From assembly GCA_034189755.1 (NCBI GenBank), contig JAXIHJ010000099.1:1-13492 (forward strand): 13,492 nucleotides of DNA. Reading direction: 5' to 3'. The position numbers and the translations under genes were made by a program. The notes below the pieces were generated by a model that was given only the letters and a program-made list of their open reading frames with translations, searched no databases and was not told where the DNA came from. This document shows, piece after piece, positions 12,568 to 13,492 of the stretch. The stretch is from JAXIHJ01 sp034189755 (GTDB taxonomy: Bacteria; Planctomycetota; Phycisphaerae; SM23-33). Each line of letters starts with the position of its first letter. Positions within the stretch are counted from its first letter, which is position 1.

Positions 12568-13251
12568 TCATCCGGCCCCGTTACGCCGCTCCGGCATCCG
12601 ACACCGAATCGCCCTTCGCCGTCGACCGGTCGCCACCACGTAGACGCACCATCCGCACGCCGGAATGAGCGTCAATACGACCAAGAGCGACGACGAGGCC
12701 CGGGCCCTCTCGCCGACCCAGGCTAAGGCAACTCCCACGGGAACGGAACCCAAGATGAGCGATAGCATGAACCGCCCGAAGTGCATCTTTGCCAGGCCCG
12801 CCAGGATCGTCATGACCTCGGGGACCACCGGCAACGCCCTCGATGCGATGATACCGGCGGCACCCCAGGAATCGAAGAAGCGTTGCATGTGGGCAAGTTC
12901 ACTTTCGCTGGCAAGGAATCGAGCCGCCTTGAGACCCAGCACCCGAGACAATCCGTACGCGCACAGTCCGGCAAGGATCGACCCCGTCGTCGCAATGAGT
13001 CCACCTACAATTGTCCCATACAGAGTTCCCATGGCTGCCATTATGGGAGGCACTGGGATCGGCAGGAACAGGTCGCAGACGATCAGGCCGATGCCGACCA
13101 TCCATGCATAAGGCCGAACGGATATCAGCCATTGCCGGTAGCTCTCGGAGGCAAAGTACGCATCCATCTGCTCGTGCCAGATGAAGTAGGGTCCCAGCAG
13201 GACAAACACAATCGCCAGGATTACCAGTGCCAGCTTACTTTGGGACGTCAT
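12568..13251 (-). CDS. VTT-domain (TVP38/TMEM64, DedA-like) inner-membrane protein
   Basis: The 227-aa membrane protein has hydrophobic segments near residues 7-25, 48-70, 80-103, 131-152, 161-182 and 187-207, with a re-entrant-looking LFLPIPVPPIMAAMGTLYG (61-79). The second signature, RALPVVPEVMTILAGLAKM (138-156) followed by RF, matches the VTT (SNARE-associated, PF09335) domain. Relatives act in membrane lipid handling and proton-dependent homeostasis. The exact role of this subgroup is not established. The C-terminus is very basic (GRRRRAIRCR). The ATG at 13251 has AAGGAG with a 7-nt gap, a good site. It is first of three same-strand genes, with 113 bp to the MpsC-like gene, so an operon is possible but not certain. 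Confidence 0.85.
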   Translation of the reverse strand: MTSQSKLALVILAIVFVLLGPYFIWHEQMDAYFASESYRQWLISVRPYAWMVGIGLIVCDLFLPIPVPPIMAAMGTLYGTIVGGLIATTGSILAGLCAYGLSRVLGLKAARFLASESELAHMQRFFDSWGAAGIIASRALPVVPEVMTILAGLAKMHFGRFMLSLILGSVPVGVALAWVGERARASSSLLVVLTLIPACGWCVYVVATGRRRRAIRCRMPERRNGAG

Positions 13252-13406
13252 CCACGAACTCCTTGGAAGGCCATCTCGTCATGAATCCTGAATGCCACGT
13301 TATCGCAGGCCAAGGCAAAGGGCAACTCACAGGTTACCCGGCTGCCATACCCGACAGGCGATGGGTCAGGGCTTTTTTGTTCGCGTCGTTCGCGGCTTGT
13401 TGAAAC

Positions 13407-13427
13407 CGTAATCCGTAATTCGTAATC
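13407..13427. repeat. Three tandem 7-bp units in the terminal intergenic region
   Basis: CGTAATC, CGTAATT and CGTAATC follow one another exactly. They lie in the non-coding stretch 13252-13492 before the VTT gene, which also holds a run of six T's (about 13373-13378) and a T-rich window end. No gene is supported there. Confidence 0.6.
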
Positions 13428-13438
13428 CGCCCTTCGAC

Positions 13439-13452
13439 CCCGGCGCGCCGGG
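13439..13452. repeat. 14-bp perfect palindrome
   Basis: CCCGGCGCGCCGGG is fully self-complementary and stands 11 bp after the tandem 7-mers. It has no U-tract on either side, so it is not a terminator. It might be a protein-binding site or a repeat-element end. Confidence 0.5.
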
Positions 13453-13492
13453 ACTGCGGCGGGCAAGCGTGGACGATTTTCTTCTTTTTTTT

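Noticed and set aside
13248..13466. 72-codon minus-strand ORF at the window end
   Set aside because: It runs through the palindrome and tandem repeats, has no ribosome-binding site or family, and overlaps the VTT start.

Overview
The window looks like a bacterial chromosome segment of moderately high GC, most probably from the Planctomycetota (perhaps Phycisphaerae). That placement is inference. It rests on the style of the HNH protein at 8720-9355, on S9 with a long acidic N-terminal extension, and on a tyrosine-recombinase remnant of a type I associate with planctomycete genomes. No rRNA gene is present to confirm it.

Region 1 (1-9355) is ordinary core genome. On the minus strand are pnp (3' end outside the window), rpsO and a stand-alone response-regulator receiver. 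Back to back with the receiver, on the plus strand, is ligA (NAD+-dependent DNA ligase). Converging on ligA from the other side is the minus-strand arginine pair argC-argJ, preceded by the rplM-rpsI ribosomal operon with its own intrinsic terminator. Divergent from rplM is a plus-strand HNH endonuclease-family gene. Promoter-like sites with good spacing are visible for the receiver, ligA, rplM and the tRNA gene. Between ligA and argJ sits an apparently self-contained tiny minus-strand unit: a TATAAT box, a GGAGGTGG ribosome-binding site, a 24-codon hydrophobic ORF and an intrinsic terminator.

Region 2 (9456-11503) is a tRNA-anchored accessory island in decay. It starts with tRNA-Gly(CCC) and a strong terminator. 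A 411-aa PD-(D/E)XK-like nuclease candidate follows on the plus strand. Facing it are the catalytic C-terminal piece of a tyrosine recombinase, with its H-x-x-R box destroyed, and, on the other side of the nuclease gene, a possible remnant of the same recombinase's tail. The last ~33 codons of the nuclease ORF are read from the antisense strand of the recombinase remnant. This suggests that the gene landed in, or was fused to, the dying integrase.

Region 3 (11504-13251) holds three minus-strand genes: a VTT/TVP38-type membrane protein, an MpsC-like (DUF2294) protein whose C-terminal half is not recognisable, and a gamma-class carbonic anhydrase with all three zinc histidines. MpsC-family proteins are linked to the MpsAB bicarbonate/cation system, so MpsC beside a carbonic anhydrase hints at an inorganic-carbon module. 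The window ends in an intergenic stretch with a 7-bp tandem repeat and a 14-bp perfect palindrome.
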